DNA of 64,000 bases from Colwellia sp. MB02u-6. GTDB lineage: Bacteria > Pseudomonadota > Gammaproteobacteria > Enterobacterales > Alteromonadaceae. The stretch covers positions 310,001 to 374,000 of the forward strand of contig NZ_JACGVG010000036.1 in NCBI RefSeq assembly GCF_014077095.1, read 5' to 3'. Position 1 is the stretch's first letter; the number at the start of each line of letters is the position of its first letter. The position numbers were made by a program, and so were the translations under genes. This document shows, piece by piece, positions 63,049 through 64,000 of this stretch. The notes beneath the pieces were generated by a model. It made no database searches, was not told where the DNA came from, and was given only the letters and a program-made list of their open reading frames with translations.

Positions 63049-64000
63049 TTAAAAGCTATAAGTTGCTTTTACGTAGTAGAAACCACCGTTAAAACCAAAT
63101 GGTGATGTTTCATAGTACTTACCACCAAGAAGATTGTTTGGTGTATCAGGACCAAAATCTAATGCTTCTGCATCTTGATCAAGTAGGTTTTGAGCACCAA
63201 CACTTACTTTAAAGTCATCCATTATGTGATAGCTAACTTCAAGATCAACAGTAACGGCCGCGTCTGCATCTTTGCTTAACCCGCTAGAGTCAGCATGAAC
63301 ACCTTGGTATTCGCCGTAGTAGTTTACACGTGTAAACATGCTAACTTCATCCCAGCTTTGTGACCAAGTAAAGGTCGCACGATGGTTAGGTAAGTCATTT
63401 TCTAAACGAGATACTTTAAAGTCACCCGTAACAGCAGAGAATCTATCAACTGTTGTTTCATTCCAGTTATAAGCAAGACCGAATGTAGTATCACCATTTA
63501 ACAATGAAGTAGAGTAGTTAGCAACAAAATCAACACCTTGAGTTGTAGTATCAAAATCATTAGTAAAGAAACTTACTTGTTGAATTGAATCTACGTTTGG
63601 CACGCCATCTGCTTTTAATTTCACTTTATCTGCAGGAGTTAAATTAACTTTAGCAGACTGAGAAACACGATCAGTTACTTCAATGTTATAATAATCAAGT
63701 GTGAAATGAATACCTTCTATTTCCCAAACCGCACCTAATGAAACGCTTTCTGATTCTTCAGGTGATAATTCAGTTGCACCCAACTGCTTAGCTACAGGGT
63801 TAGACGCCGCTAATAACGCAGAATCAACTAGTATGCCGTCGTCAAGAGAAGTTTGTACGTTTGAGTAGTTAGCTTGACCAACAGTTGGAGCACGGAAGCC
63901 TGAACTTACAGAGCCACGTAACGAAAAGTCGTCTGTCACATTGTATTGTGCCGTTACTTTATAGTTAGTGGTGTTACCAAAAGTACTGTAATCTTCAAAA
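63049..64000 (-). CDS. TonB-dependent outer-membrane receptor (N-terminus outside window)
   Basis: About 317 codons of the C-terminal barrel are visible; the frame is open through the right edge. Features are FRAPTVGQANYSNVQ (a conserved barrel strand), LSPEESESVSLGAVWEI, and the C-terminal strand YYVKATYSF ending in phenylalanine for BAM recognition. It would import a ligand across the outer membrane with TonB-ExbBD energy; the plug and ligand are not visible. The sequence is of the same broad class as the broken receptor at 42605-45111. No frameshift seen. Confidence 0.9.
   Translation of the reverse strand, partial: FEDYSTFGNTTNYKVTAQYNVTDDFSLRGSVSSGFRAPTVGQANYSNVQTSLDDGILVDSALLAASNPVAKQLGATELSPEESESVSLGAVWEIEGIHFTLDYYNIEVTDRVSQSAKVNLTPADKVKLKADGVPNVDSIQQVSFFTNDFDTTTQGVDFVANYSTSLLNGDTTFGLAYNWNETTVDRFSAVTGDFKVSRLENDLPNHRATFTWSQSWDEVSMFTRVNYYGEYQGVHADSSGLSKDADAAVTVDLEVSYHIMDDFKVSVGAQNLLDQDAEALDFGPDTPNNLLGGKYYETSPFGFNGGFYYVKATYSF

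Overview
The window looks like a chromosomal segment of a cold-adapted marine gammaproteobacterium of the Alteromonadales, most probably Colwellia or a close relative. This is inferred from low G+C, from gene content (an SLC5-type sensor kinase with its LuxR-type regulator, ftsYEX-rpoH, rpmBG, ccoG-srkA-dsbA, a SapC-family protein, several TonB receptors, a MshQ-like protein, a GlyGly-CTERM protease) and from gene order. No rRNA, CRISPR array, prophage or intact transposon was seen. There is one tRNA, tRNA-His(GTG).

Layout. 0-8.4 kb is a carbon-uptake and signalling block: a CBS/DUF294 protein, divergent from a DUF4212 + sodium:solute symporter pair, then a membrane-transporter-like hybrid kinase and its response regulator, matching the CrbS/CrbR acetate-switch system. 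8.6-13.8 kb is housekeeping (pepD, slmA, coaBC, radC, rpmB-rpmG). 14-28.8 kb holds peptidases, an ATP-grasp enzyme, the ccoG-srkA-dsbA operon, hutF-hutG under a HutC-like operator, a peroxiredoxin-glutaredoxin fusion, purU and an M61 peptidase. At 29.0-29.4 kb, just upstream of yihI, sits an unannotated structured RNA with nine GGA motifs, many in hairpin loops, followed by a strong terminator. This is a CsrB/CsrC-family regulator in the same place as csrC of Escherichia coli.

30.8-45 kb and 52-56 kb carry the scars: a hemN pseudogene lacking its radical-SAM core, a 194-bp internally deleted IS3-like element, an IS66 remnant, a TonB receptor broken by a stop codon and a frameshift, and a speE pseudogene. 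Among them lie two large secreted proteins, an M36 metalloprotease with a GlyGly-CTERM tail and an orphan MshQ-like protein with a 38-residue tandem repeat. 45.4-50.2 kb is the conserved rpoH-ftsX-ftsE-ftsY block with rsmD. At 52.6-53.5 kb is an apparently intact eukaryotic-type S-adenosylmethionine decarboxylase, directly upstream of the dead speE. 56.8-62.4 kb carries a CsgG/DUF4810/DUF799 lipoprotein trio and a stress group (entericidin-like lipoprotein, katG, amphipathic-repeat lipoprotein, DUF1328 protein). The window ends inside another TonB receptor.

The observations most worth pursuing are the Csr-type RNA, the eukaryotic-type AdoMetDC next to a dead speE, a 12-bp motif shared by three intergenic regions (two of them expected CrbR targets), the miniature IS3 derivative, and the repeat-bearing MshQ-like protein. 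I did not find a clearly new multi-gene defence or biosynthetic system.
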